This document shows, in pieces, positions 40,439 to 50,672 of a DNA stretch of 64,000 bases. Position numbers and translations under genes: made by a program. Each line of letters starts with the position of its first letter. Position 1 is the first letter of the stretch. The stretch spans positions 440,603 through 504,602 of the forward strand of contig NZ_JBPJSQ010000003.1 of NCBI RefSeq assembly GCF_051192575.1, in the 5' to 3' direction. The notes under the pieces were generated by a model. That model worked only from the letters and a program-made list of their open reading frames with translations. It did no database searches and was not told the origin of the DNA. The DNA comes from Aestuariimicrobium soli (GTDB lineage: Bacteria; Actinomycetota; Actinomycetes; Propionibacteriales; Propionibacteriaceae).

Positions 40439-40996
40439 ATGGGAATTGAAGAGAAGCTCCCCAGCGGCGTGCTGCTGACCTCCGTCGAGGCCATCGCCGG
40501 TTGGATGCGGCAGGCCTCGTTCTGGCCCGCCACCATGGGCCTGGCCTGTTGCGCCATCGAGATGATGGCCTTCGGCACCCCCCGCTACGACTCCGGCCGG
40601 TGGGGTCAGGAGGTCTTCCGCGCCTCGCCGCGTCAGGCCGACCTGCTGATCGTCTCGGGCCGTGTCTCGCAGAAGATGGCGCCGGTCGTCCGTCAGGTCT
40701 ACGACCAGATGCCCAACCCCAAGTGGGTCATCTCGATGGGCGCTTGCGCGAGCTCCGGCGGCATGTTCAACAACTACGCCGTCGTGCAGGGCTGCGACCA
40801 CTTCCTGCCCGTCGACATCTACCTGCCCGGCTGCCCGCCTCGCCCCGACATGCTGATCGACGCGATCTTCAAGCTCAAGGAGCAGAAGGTCTTCAAGACC
40901 CCGATCGGCCCCGACATGGTCTCGGCCATCGAGGCGGACGAAAAGGCAGCCCTCGAGGCGCCCGCCACCATCGAGATGAAGGGCCTCATGCGATGA
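40439..40996 (+). CDS. nuoB: NADH-quinone oxidoreductase subunit B
   Basis: A 185-residue subunit carrying the terminal N2 [4Fe-4S] cluster that reduces quinone. Ligands Cys37-Cys38 are in LACCAIEMM, Cys103 in MGACASSGG and Cys132 in PGCPPRPD. SD AGAGAGGAA precedes ATG 40439. The stop overlaps the nuoC ATG. Confidence 0.96.
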   Translation: MGIEEKLPSGVLLTSVEAIAGWMRQASFWPATMGLACCAIEMMAFGTPRYDSGRWGQEVFRASPRQADLLIVSGRVSQKMAPVVRQVYDQMPNPKWVISMGACASSGGMFNNYAVVQGCDHFLPVDIYLPGCPPRPDMLIDAIFKLKEQKVFKTPIGPDMVSAIEADEKAALEAPATIEMKGLMR

Positions 40997-41723
40997 GCGA
41001 CCTGACCCCCGAGCAGGCCGAGCTGGCCCCCACCGCCCCCGACGGCAACCAGGTGGCCCAGGGGCAGACCCAGCTCTCCCAGACCCAGGTGCTCGGCACC
41101 AGCCAGGGCATGTGGGGCTCGCGCCCCGGCTCCGGCGACACCTCCGGCTACGGCGGCATCGTCCGCACCCAGCAGATGCCGGGGCTCAGCGATCGTCCCT
41201 ACGGCGGCTGGTTCGACGAGGTCGCCGACCGCATGGAGGAACTCGTCCCCGGGTTCGGCACCGGCCGCGTGTACGTGCACGCCGGCGAGATCACCTTCTT
41301 CGTCAAGAACGAGTTGTTCGTCGAGCTGTTGAAGGTGCTGCGCGACGACGCCCAGCTGCGCTTCGAGGTCTGCGTGTCGGTCTCGGGCGTGCATTACCCG
41401 GGTTCGACCGGCGAGGAACTGCACGTCGTGTACCACTTCCTGTCGATCACCCACAACCGACGGATCCGCCTCGAGCTGACCTGCACCGACGCCGATCCGC
41501 ACGTGCCCAGCGCCACCTCGGTCTACCCGCACACCGACTGGCACGAGCGTGAGACCTGGGACATGTTCGGCGTGATCTTCGACGGTCACCACGCCCTGAC
41601 CCGCATTCTGATGCCGGACGACTGGCAGGGTCACCCCCAGCGCAAGGACTACCCGCTGGGCGGAGTGCCGGTGGAGTACAAGGGCGCGGTTGTGCCGCCC
41701 CCGGACGAGCGGAGGAGCTACTG

Positions 41724-41724
<1 letters not shown>
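40993..41724 (+). CDS. nuoC: NADH-quinone oxidoreductase subunit C
   Basis: A 243-residue hydrophilic subunit; ATG 40993 overlaps the nuoB stop (ATGA). The 30-kDa subunit signature is ERETWDMFGVIFDGH followed by RILMPDDWQGHPQRKDYPL. The first 70 residues are a Gln/Gly/Thr-rich extension seen in actinobacterial NuoC. It contacts NuoD in the peripheral arm; C and D are separate genes here, unlike E. coli nuoCD. Confidence 0.95.
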
Positions 41725-43111
<1,387 letters not shown>

Positions 43112-43115
<4 letters not shown>

Positions 43116-43861
43116 GCGGTCACGAGTTCCAGACCCACTTCGAGGAGTCCGGTTCCATCGACATGGACGACACCTCGACCAGCATCGACGAGACCACTCT
43201 CGACGAGCTGCGCCAGATTGCCGCCCGCTACCCGCAGAAGCGTTCGGCGCTGCTGCCGATGCTGCACCTGGTGCAGGCCGTCGACGGTCGGGTCAGCCCG
43301 GCGGGCATCACCGCCTGTGCCGAGATCCTCGAGATCTCCGAGGCCCAGGTCTCGGGTGTGGCGACCTTCTACACCATGTACAAGCGTCGCCCGGCCGGCC
43401 AGCACCACGTGGGGGTCTGCACGACCGCCCTGTGCGCGGTGATGGGTGGTGACATCCTGCTGGAGCGCGTCGAGAAGAAGCTCGGCATCAAGGAGAACCA
43501 GACCACTCCCGACGGGAAGATCTCGCTCGAGCGCCTCGAGTGCAACGCCGCCTGCGACTTCGCGCCGGTGATGATGGTCAACTGGGAGTTCATGGACAAC
43601 ATGACGCCCGCGAAGGCCGACGAGCTGCTCGAGAAGCTGGCCGCCGGCGAGGAGGTCCGCTCCACCCGCGGCGCCCGCATCACCTCGTGGCGTGAGGCCG
43701 AGCGCGTGCTCGCCGGCTTCCCCGACGGCCTCGCGGACGAGGGTCCGACCGCCGCCGGCGCCTCGCTGGTGGGTCTCGACATCGCCAACGAGCGCGGCTG
43801 GCACGCGCCCGACCCGAACAACCTTCCGCCGGCACCGGAGCCCGAAGGAGAGCAGAAGTGA
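43112..43861 (+). CDS. nuoE: NADH-quinone oxidoreductase subunit E
   Basis: A 249-residue thioredoxin-like [2Fe-2S] subunit with ligands in VCTTALCAVMGG and LECNAACDFAPVMMVN. It sits beside NuoF in the NADH-oxidising module. The C-terminal 70 residues are an extension rich in Pro, Glu and Ala. GTG 43112 overlaps the nuoD stop by 4 nt. Confidence 0.95.
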
Positions 43862-45210
43862 GCGTCGACACGCTGACCCCGGTCCTGACCGCGAACTGGG
43901 GCGACGAGCGGGCCTGGAAGCTCGCCAACTACGAGGCCCGCGGCGGCTACCAGGCGCTGCGCAAGGCCATCACGATGGCTCCGGCCGACATCATCACCGA
44001 GGTCAAGGACGCCAACCTGCGCGGCCGCGGCGGCGCCGGCTTCCCGACGGGCATGAAGTGGAGCTTCCTGCCCAAGGACAACCCGAACCCCGTCTACCTC
44101 GTGGTGAACGCGGACGAGTCCGAGCCCGGCACCTGCAAGGACATCCCGCTGATGATGGCCTCGCCCCACACCCTCGTCGAGGGCGTGCTGATCTCGGCCT
44201 TCGCCTGCAACTCCCACCACGCCTTCATCTACTGCCGTGGCGAGGTGCTGCACGTCATCCGCCGCCTGCAGCAGGCCGTGCGTGAGGCCTACTCGGCCGG
44301 TTACGCGGGCAAGGACGTGCTCGGCTCGGGCTACGACATCGAGGTGACCGTGCACGCCGGTGCCGGTGCCTACATCTGCGGTGAGGAGACGGCGCTGCTC
44401 GACTCCCTCGAGGGACGCCGCGGCCAGCCCCGCCTTCGTCCGCCGTTCCCCGCCGTCGCGGGTCTGTACGCGTCGCCCACGGTGATCAACAACGTGGAGT
44501 CGATCGCCTCGGTGCCCGGCATCATCGGCAACGGCAAGGCCTGGTTCCAGGCCATGGGCACCGAGAAGTCGAAGGGACACGGCATCTTCTCGGTGTCGGG
44601 TCACGTGAAGACCCCGGGTCAGTTCGAGGCCCCACTGGGCATCACGCTGCGTCAGCTGATCGAGCTGGGCGGCGGCATGCGCGAGGGCCACGAGTTGAAG
44701 TTCTTCACCCCGGGCGGCTCGTCCACCCCGATCCTGACCGCCGACCACCTGGACACCCCCCTCGACTTCGAGGGCATGGCCGGCGCCGGTTCGATGCTGG
44801 GCACGCGCGCCCTGCAGGTCTTCGACGAGACCACCTCGGTGGTGCGCACCACGCTGCGCTGGGTCGAGTTCTACAAGCACGAGTCGTGCGGCAAGTGCAC
44901 CCCCTGCCGCGAGGGTTCGTGGTGGCTGGTGCAGACCCTGCGCAACCTCGAGGCCGGTCACGGCTCCGAGGGTGACGTCGAGAAGCTGCTCGACCTGTGC
45001 GACAACATCGGCGGCAGGTCGTTCTGCGCTCTGGCCGACGGGGCCGTGGCCGCCGTCACCAGCGCCATCAAGCACTTCCGCAGCGAGTTCGAGGCCGGCT
45101 ACACCACGCCCGCCTGGGAACTCTTCCCCTACGAGAAGACCGCCCTGTTCACCGATGACACGGCTGTGGATGACACCGTCGCGGCAGAAGAAGTGGGAGC
45201 ACACGCATGA
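43858..45210 (+). CDS. nuoF: NADH-quinone oxidoreductase subunit F
   Basis: A 450-residue subunit binding NADH, FMN and an N3 [4Fe-4S] cluster. Motifs: LRGRGGAGFPTGMKW (NADH), NADESEPGTCKD, GAGAYICGEETALLDSLEG (FMN), and the cluster set ESCGKCTPCREG with a later Cys in GRSFCALADG. GTG 43858 overlaps nuoE by 4 nt. Confidence 0.96.
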   Translation: MSVDTLTPVLTANWGDERAWKLANYEARGGYQALRKAITMAPADIITEVKDANLRGRGGAGFPTGMKWSFLPKDNPNPVYLVVNADESEPGTCKDIPLMMASPHTLVEGVLISAFACNSHHAFIYCRGEVLHVIRRLQQAVREAYSAGYAGKDVLGSGYDIEVTVHAGAGAYICGEETALLDSLEGRRGQPRLRPPFPAVAGLYASPTVINNVESIASVPGIIGNGKAWFQAMGTEKSKGHGIFSVSGHVKTPGQFEAPLGITLRQLIELGGGMREGHELKFFTPGGSSTPILTADHLDTPLDFEGMAGAGSMLGTRALQVFDETTSVVRTTLRWVEFYKHESCGKCTPCREGSWWLVQTLRNLEAGHGSEGDVEKLLDLCDNIGGRSFCALADGAVAAVTSAIKHFRSEFEAGYTTPAWELFPYEKTALFTDDTAVDDTVAAEEVGAHA

Positions 45211-47633
45211 GCGTCGAGACCAAGCCCGCCACCGGCGACAAGGTCGAGCCGAAGCCCGACGAGGTCACCCTGACCATCGACGGCATCGAGGTGAGCGTGC
45301 CCAAGGGCACCCTGGTCATTCGCGCCGCCGAGAAGATCGGCGTCGCGATCCCGCGGTTCTGCGATCACCCGCTGCTCGACCCGGTCGGCGCCTGCCGCCA
45401 GTGCATGGTCGAGGTGCCCGACATGGGCAACGGACGAGGCATGCCCAAGCCGCAGGCCTCGTGCACCCTCGAGGCCATGCCCGGCATGAAGGTGTCGACG
45501 CAGGTCAGCTCGCCGGTCGCCGAGAAGGCGCAGGCCGGCATGCTCGAGCTGCTGCTGATCAACCACCCGCTCGACTGCCCCATCTGTGACAAGGGCGGCG
45601 AGTGCCCCCTGCAGAACCAGTCCCTCGCGAACGGGTACGGGGAGTCGCGCTTCGAGGGGCTCAAGCGCACCTTCCCCAAGCCGGTCAACATCTCGGCCGA
45701 GGTGCTGCTCGACCGCGAGCGCTGCGTGCTGTGTGCCCGCTGCACCCGCTTCTCGGAGCAGATCTCGGGCGACCCGTTCATCGCGCTCGTCGAGCGTGGC
45801 GCGCTGCAGCAGGTCGGCATCTACGAGGACCAGCCCTACGACTCCTACTTCTCGGGCAACGTCATCCAGATCTGCCCGGTGGGTGCCCTCACCAGCGCCG
45901 CCTACCGCTTCCAGTCGCGGCCCTTCGACCTGGTGTCGACGCCGACCACCTGTGAGCACTGCGCCGCCGGCTGCCAGTTGCGTTCCGACCACCGCCACTT
46001 CCAGGTCAAGCGTCGCCTCGCCGGCAACGCTCCTGAGGTGAACGAGGAGTGGAACTGCGACAAGGGTCGCTTCGGTTTCATGAGCGGACGAGGCGCCGAC
46101 CGGCTGACCACCCCGCTGGTGCGCCGCGACGGTGCCCTGCAGCCGGCCAGCTGGCACGAGGCCATCGACGCCGCCGTGGCGGGCCTGAAGGCGGCGGGCG
46201 GCCAGGCCGGTGTGCTGCCCGGCGGTCGCCTGACCACCGAGGCCGCCTACGGCTACTCCCGGTTCGCCCGGGCCGTGCTGGGCACCAACAACATCGACTT
46301 CCGCTCGCGCCCCTACGGTGCCGGCGAGGCCGACTTCCTGGCCGCCCACGTGGCCGGCAAGACCCTGGCCGAGTCGGTGACCTACGCCGATCTCGAGTCG
46401 GCCAACACCGTCGTGCTGGTCGACTTCGAACCCGAGGACGAGTCGCCGATCGTCTTCCTGCGGCTGCGCAAGGCCGTGCGCAAGAAGAAGCTCACGGTCG
46501 TCACGGTGGCCCCGTTCCGCAGCCGCGGTTCGGTCAAGCTCGACGCGACCCTGGTCGCCACCGAGCCCGGGGCCGAGGCCGCCGCCGTCGCCGGACTGAC
46601 GGGGCTCGAGGGCGTCACCCTCGACGCCGGCACCGTGGTGCTGGTGGGGGAGCGGGCGGCGCTGTCGTCCGGCACCCTCGCGGCCGTCACCGGGCTGGCC
46701 GAGCGCACCGGTGCCCGCCTGGCGTGGATCCCGCGGCGTGCCGGTGACATCGGTGCCGTCGAGACCGGCTGCCTGCCGAACCTGCTTCCCGGTGGACGCC
46801 CCGCCGCCGACCCGGCCGCCCGGGTCGACGTGGCCGCCGCCTGGGGGGTCGAGTCGCTGCCCGAGCAGCCCGGCCTCGACGCCAACGCCATGCTGGCCGC
46901 GGCCGGGGAGGGGCGCCTGAAGGCGCTGGTCACCGCCGGCATCGAGCCGCGCGACTTCATCGACCCGGCCGTGGTCACGCAGGCCCTCGAGCGGGTCGAC
47001 TTCCTGGTCTCGATCGAGACCCGCCTCTCGGAGGTCGCCGAGCACGCCGACGTCGTCTTCCCGGTCGCGCTGATCGAGGAGCACGCCGGTTCGTTCCTGA
47101 ACTGGGAGCACCGCGTCGGTCGCGTCGAGACCGTGATCCGTCAGGGCAACGCCCCGATGACCGACCTGCGCGTGCTGGCCGCCCTGGCCGACGCCCTGGG
47201 TTCCGACCTCGGCTTCCGCGGTGCCAAGGGCGCCGCCGAGTCGCTGGCCGACCTCGGGGTGTGGGAGGGCGCTCGTCCGCGGTTCACCGGCGAGCCGACC
47301 CGCTCGACCGGGCACACCGACGGACTGACGCTGGCCAGCTGGCGCCTGCTGCTGGACGATTCCGCCGGCATCGACAACGAGGCCGAGTTGAGGGCGACCG
47401 CCCCGGTCGCCGTCGCCCGCCTCTCTGCCACGACCGCTGCCGAGCTCGGGGTCGCCCAGGGCGACTCGGTGACCGTCAGCGGCCCCTCGGGGGCGCTCAG
47501 CCTCCCGACCGAGATCGTCGCCGACATGGTCGACGGGGTCGTCTGGGTGCCTGCCAACTCCGGCACCCCCGTGACCACGTTGGGCGTCGTCGCCGGTGAC
47601 AAGGTGACCGTCACGAAGGGAGCAGCGGCATGA
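45207..47633 (+). CDS. nuoG: NADH-quinone oxidoreductase subunit G
   Basis: An 808-residue subunit. The N-terminal [2Fe-2S] ferredoxin domain has RFCDHPLLDPVGACRQCMVEV. His/Cys-ligated and Cys clusters follow with HPLDCPICDKGGECPLQ and CVLCARCTRFSEQISG. A molybdopterin-oxidoreductase-like domain starts with CEHCAAGCQLRSD and continues, without an obvious cofactor role, to the C-terminus. It passes electrons from NuoF toward NuoI. Start overlaps nuoF by 4 nt. Confidence 0.95.
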   Translation: MSVETKPATGDKVEPKPDEVTLTIDGIEVSVPKGTLVIRAAEKIGVAIPRFCDHPLLDPVGACRQCMVEVPDMGNGRGMPKPQASCTLEAMPGMKVSTQVSSPVAEKAQAGMLELLLINHPLDCPICDKGGECPLQNQSLANGYGESRFEGLKRTFPKPVNISAEVLLDRERCVLCARCTRFSEQISGDPFIALVERGALQQVGIYEDQPYDSYFSGNVIQICPVGALTSAAYRFQSRPFDLVSTPTTCEHCAAGCQLRSDHRHFQVKRRLAGNAPEVNEEWNCDKGRFGFMSGRGADRLTTPLVRRDGALQPASWHEAIDAAVAGLKAAGGQAGVLPGGRLTTEAAYGYSRFARAVLGTNNIDFRSRPYGAGEADFLAAHVAGKTLAESVTYADLESANTVVLVDFEPEDESPIVFLRLRKAVRKKKLTVVTVAPFRSRGSVKLDATLVATEPGAEAAAVAGLTGLEGVTLDAGTVVLVGERAALSSGTLAAVTGLAERTGARLAWIPRRAGDIGAVETGCLPNLLPGGRPAADPAARVDVAAAWGVESLPEQPGLDANAMLAAAGEGRLKALVTAGIEPRDFIDPAVVTQALERVDFLVSIETRLSEVAEHADVVFPVALIEEHAGSFLNWEHRVGRVETVIRQGNAPMTDLRVLAALADALGSDLGFRGAKGAAESLADLGVWEGARPRFTGEPTRSTGHTDGLTLASWRLLLDDSAGIDNEAELRATAPVAVARLSATTAAELGVAQGDSVTVSGPSGALSLPTEIVADMVDGVVWVPANSGTPVTTLGVVAGDKVTVTKGAAA

Positions 47634-48997
47634 ACCCGCTGGAGAACCAGATCTTCGGGGCCGATCCGTGGTGGATCGTGCTCATCAAGGTCGTGATGAT
47701 CTTCGTCCTGCTGCTGGTGTGGACGATCTTCAACGTCTGGTACGAGCGCCGCGTCGTCGCCAAGATGCAGCACCGCCTCGGCCCGATCATGAACGGACCC
47801 TTCGGTCTGGGGCAGGCGCTGGCCGACGGCGCCAAGCTGATCCTCAAGGAGGACTTCCGCCCCACCAAGACCGACAAGTGGGTGTTCAACCTGGCCCCGC
47901 TGCTCACCGGTGTGGCCGCCTTCACGGCCTGGTCGGTGATCCCCTTCGGCGGCGAGGTGCGCATGTTCGGGCACACCACCCGCCTGCAGCTCACCGACCT
48001 GCCCGTGGCGGTGCTGTTCGTGCTGGCGATCGCCTCGATCGGCATCTACGGCATCGTGCTCGCCGGCTGGGCCTCGAACTCCACCTACTCGCTGCTCGGG
48101 TCGATCCGCTCGACCGCCCAGATGATCTCCTACGAGGTCGCCATGGGTCTGGCGCTGGTGGCCGTGTTCATGTTCTCGTCGTCGATGTCGACCTCGCAGA
48201 TCGTCGAGGCCCAGGCCCTGCCGATCCGGCTGGGCAGCTTCGACACCGGCATTCCCGGTTGGTACGGCCTGCTGCTGTTCCCGAGCTTTGTCATCTACTG
48301 CATCTCGATGGTCGGCGAGACCAACCGCGCCCCCTTCGACCTGCCGGAATGTGAGTCGGAGCTGGTCTCGGGTTACCTGACCGAGTACTCGGGCTTCCGC
48401 TACGCCATGTACTTCCTCGCGGAGTACATCAACATGGCCACCGTCTCGGCCGTCGCCACCACGCTGTTCCTGGGTGGCTACCACGCGCCGTGGCCGCTCA
48501 ACCACATCGCCTTCCTCGATTCCGGCTGGTTCGGGATCGTCTGGTTCATGCTGAAGGTGCAGTTGCTGATCACCGGCTTCGTCTGGCTGCGCGGCACCCT
48601 GCCCCGCTTCCGCTACGACCAGTTCATGCACCTGGGCTGGAAGTGGCTGATCCCGATCTCGCTGGTCTGGATCGTCGCGATCGCGCTGCTGCGCACCGGT
48701 CAGGCCCAGGGCTGGTTCTCGGGCCCGATCTTCTTCATCGCGATGGGCGTCGTGATCGTCGCCCTGCTGGCGGTCATCTTCCTCGGGGGCAAGAAGGACG
48801 AGGGGGCCCACGACGGGCGAGCGGCCCTGACCGAGGGTGACTTCGACGCCTTCGCGGGCGGCTACCCGGTGCCCCCGATGCCGGGTCAGTTGCTGCCCGA
48901 GCTGGTCAGCGTGGTCGCCTCCCAGTCGGCGGCCGACCTCACCGCAACCACGAAGGCGGACGAGGAGTCCGCCACCAAGAATGGAGCTGATTCCTGA
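47630..48997 (+). CDS. nuoH: NADH-quinone oxidoreductase subunit H
   Basis: A 455-residue membrane subunit with about 8-9 helices at the quinone entry site. Signatures: YERRVVAKMQHRLGP and NGPFGLGQALADGAK near the start, then GETNRAPFDLPECESELVSG and EYSGFRYAMYFLAEY. A polar C-terminal tail of about 60 residues (Asp/Glu/Ser/Ala-rich) is longer than in E. coli. It overlaps nuoG by 4 nt and nuoI by one base. Confidence 0.96.
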   Translation: MNPLENQIFGADPWWIVLIKVVMIFVLLLVWTIFNVWYERRVVAKMQHRLGPIMNGPFGLGQALADGAKLILKEDFRPTKTDKWVFNLAPLLTGVAAFTAWSVIPFGGEVRMFGHTTRLQLTDLPVAVLFVLAIASIGIYGIVLAGWASNSTYSLLGSIRSTAQMISYEVAMGLALVAVFMFSSSMSTSQIVEAQALPIRLGSFDTGIPGWYGLLLFPSFVIYCISMVGETNRAPFDLPECESELVSGYLTEYSGFRYAMYFLAEYINMATVSAVATTLFLGGYHAPWPLNHIAFLDSGWFGIVWFMLKVQLLITGFVWLRGTLPRFRYDQFMHLGWKWLIPISLVWIVAIALLRTGQAQGWFSGPIFFIAMGVVIVALLAVIFLGGKKDEGAHDGRAALTEGDFDAFAGGYPVPPMPGQLLPELVSVVASQSAADLTATTKADEESATKNGADS

Positions 48998-49563
48998 TGG
49001 GCGTGCTCGATGCATGGGCCGGGTTCGGCATCACCTTCAAGACGATGTTCCGCAAGACCTTCACCCAGGACTACCCGCACAAGGACTCCGAGAAGGTCAC
49101 GCTGCCGCGCTTCCACGGTCGTCACCAGCTGAACCGCTGGCCCGACGGTCTCGAGAAGTGCGTCGGCTGCGAGCTGTGCGCGTGGGCCTGCCCGGCCGAC
49201 GCCATCTACGTCGAGGGCGCCTCCAACACCGAGGAGGAGCGCTTCTCTCCCGGTGAGCGCTACGGCCGCGTCTACCAGATCAACTACCTGCGCTGCATCC
49301 TGTGCGGGTTGTGCATCGAGGCGTGCCCCACGCGTGCGCTGACGATGACCAACGAGTTCAAGCTCGCCGACTGGACGCGCGCCGACCTGATCTACGAGAA
49401 GGACCAGCTGCTGGCCCCGCTGCTGTCGGGCATGGAGGAGCCCCCGCACGCCCGCCGCCTCGGCGACGACGAGCAGGCCTACTTCCTGGGACTGCCCGCG
49501 ACCGGGCAGCCCGACACCCGCACGGCCAGCTACACCCAGACCCAGAAGGAGACCCAGGCATGA
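48997..49563 (+). CDS. nuoI: NADH-quinone oxidoreductase subunit I
   Basis: A 188-residue subunit with two [4Fe-4S] clusters (N6a, N6b): Cys55, 58, 61 and 65 in CVGCELCAWACP, and Cys100, 103, 106 and 110 in CILCGLCIEACP. It connects NuoG to NuoB in the peripheral arm. The start shares one base with the nuoH stop. Confidence 0.96.
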   Translation: MGVLDAWAGFGITFKTMFRKTFTQDYPHKDSEKVTLPRFHGRHQLNRWPDGLEKCVGCELCAWACPADAIYVEGASNTEEERFSPGERYGRVYQINYLRCILCGLCIEACPTRALTMTNEFKLADWTRADLIYEKDQLLAPLLSGMEEPPHARRLGDDEQAYFLGLPATGQPDTRTASYTQTQKETQA

Positions 49564-50366
49564 TCGCCCTCGTGTCGGCCGCCCAGGTCGCCTTCTGGGC
49601 GCTGGCTCCGTTCATGGTGCTGCTCGCCGTCGGCATGGTGGTCAGCCGCAAGCCGGTGCACTCGGCCATCTGCCTTGCCGGCATGATGGTGATGCTGGCC
49701 GTGCAGTACGCGGCGCTGGATGCACCCTTCCTGTTCGTGGTGCAGATCATCGTCTACACGGGCGCCATCATGATGCTGTTCCTGTTCGTGATGATGCTGG
49801 TGGGCGTCGACTCGTCCGACTCGGTGGTCGAGACCATCAAGGCCCACCGCGTCGCCTCGGTGCTGGCGGTGCTCGGCTTCGCCGGTCTGTTGATCTTCGG
49901 CATCGGCAACGCGGTGCAGGGCACCCCGGTCGGTCTCGAGCAGGCCAACGCGGCGGGCGGCGGCAACGTTCCCAGCGTGGCCGAGCTGATCTTCGTGCGC
50001 TACGTCTTCGTCTTCGAGGCGACGTCGGCACTGCTGATCACCGCCGCGGTCGGCGCGATGGTGCTGGCGCACGGTGAGCAGATCTTCCCGAAGATCGGGC
50101 AGAAGCTGACGGCCGCCCGCAAGATGCGCGCCTACGCCACCGACGGTGAGCACCTCGGGCCTCGTCCGAACTCGGGTGTCTTCGCCCGCCACAACGCGAT
50201 CCACGTGCCCGCGCTGCTGCCCGACGGTTCGGTCGCCGAGAGCTCGCTCTCGCAGACCCTGAGCACCCGTGGTGCCTACGTCGATGCCGGCGAGCTGCGC
50301 GCCCCCACCGATGCGGCCTTCGCCGAGATCAGCAAGGTCACCGACAACGCTGGAGAACTCGAATGA
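49560..50366 (+). CDS. nuoJ: NADH-quinone oxidoreductase subunit J
   Basis: A 268-residue membrane subunit; ATG 49560 overlaps nuoI by 4 nt. There are five transmembrane helices in residues 1-175, including the IVYTGAIMMLFLFVMMLVG helix 3 with its pi-bulge region. A hydrophilic C-terminal extension of about 95 residues is typical of actinobacteria and absent from E. coli. Confidence 0.94.
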   Translation: MIALVSAAQVAFWALAPFMVLLAVGMVVSRKPVHSAICLAGMMVMLAVQYAALDAPFLFVVQIIVYTGAIMMLFLFVMMLVGVDSSDSVVETIKAHRVASVLAVLGFAGLLIFGIGNAVQGTPVGLEQANAAGGGNVPSVAELIFVRYVFVFEATSALLITAAVGAMVLAHGEQIFPKIGQKLTAARKMRAYATDGEHLGPRPNSGVFARHNAIHVPALLPDGSVAESSLSQTLSTRGAYVDAGELRAPTDAAFAEISKVTDNAGELE

Positions 50367-50662
50367 ACCCGAACTACTACCTGGTGCTGTCGGCCATCCT
50401 GTTCTGCATCGGCGTGCTCGGCTTCCTGCTGCGCCGCAACGCGATCGTGGCCTTCATGAGCATCGAGATGATGCTGAACGCCTCGAACCTGGCGATGGTC
50501 AACTTCGCCCACGTGCACGGGGGCCTCGACGGGCAGATCGCTGCCTTCTTCGTGATGATCGTGGCCGCCGCGGAAGTCGTGGTGGGGTTGGCGATCATCG
50601 TGGCCATCTACAAGACGCGACGCTCGGCCTCGGTCGACGACGCCAACCTGCTGAAGTTCTGA
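50363..50662 (+). CDS. nuoK: NADH-quinone oxidoreductase subunit K
   Basis: A 99-residue, three-helix proton-channel subunit. Conserved membrane Glu residues lie in MSIEMMLNASNLA and VAAAEVVVGLAI. ATG overlaps nuoJ by 4 nt. Confidence 0.96.
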   Translation: MNPNYYLVLSAILFCIGVLGFLLRRNAIVAFMSIEMMLNASNLAMVNFAHVHGGLDGQIAAFFVMIVAAAEVVVGLAIIVAIYKTRRSASVDDANLLKF

Positions 50663-50672
50663 GGGGCTGAAC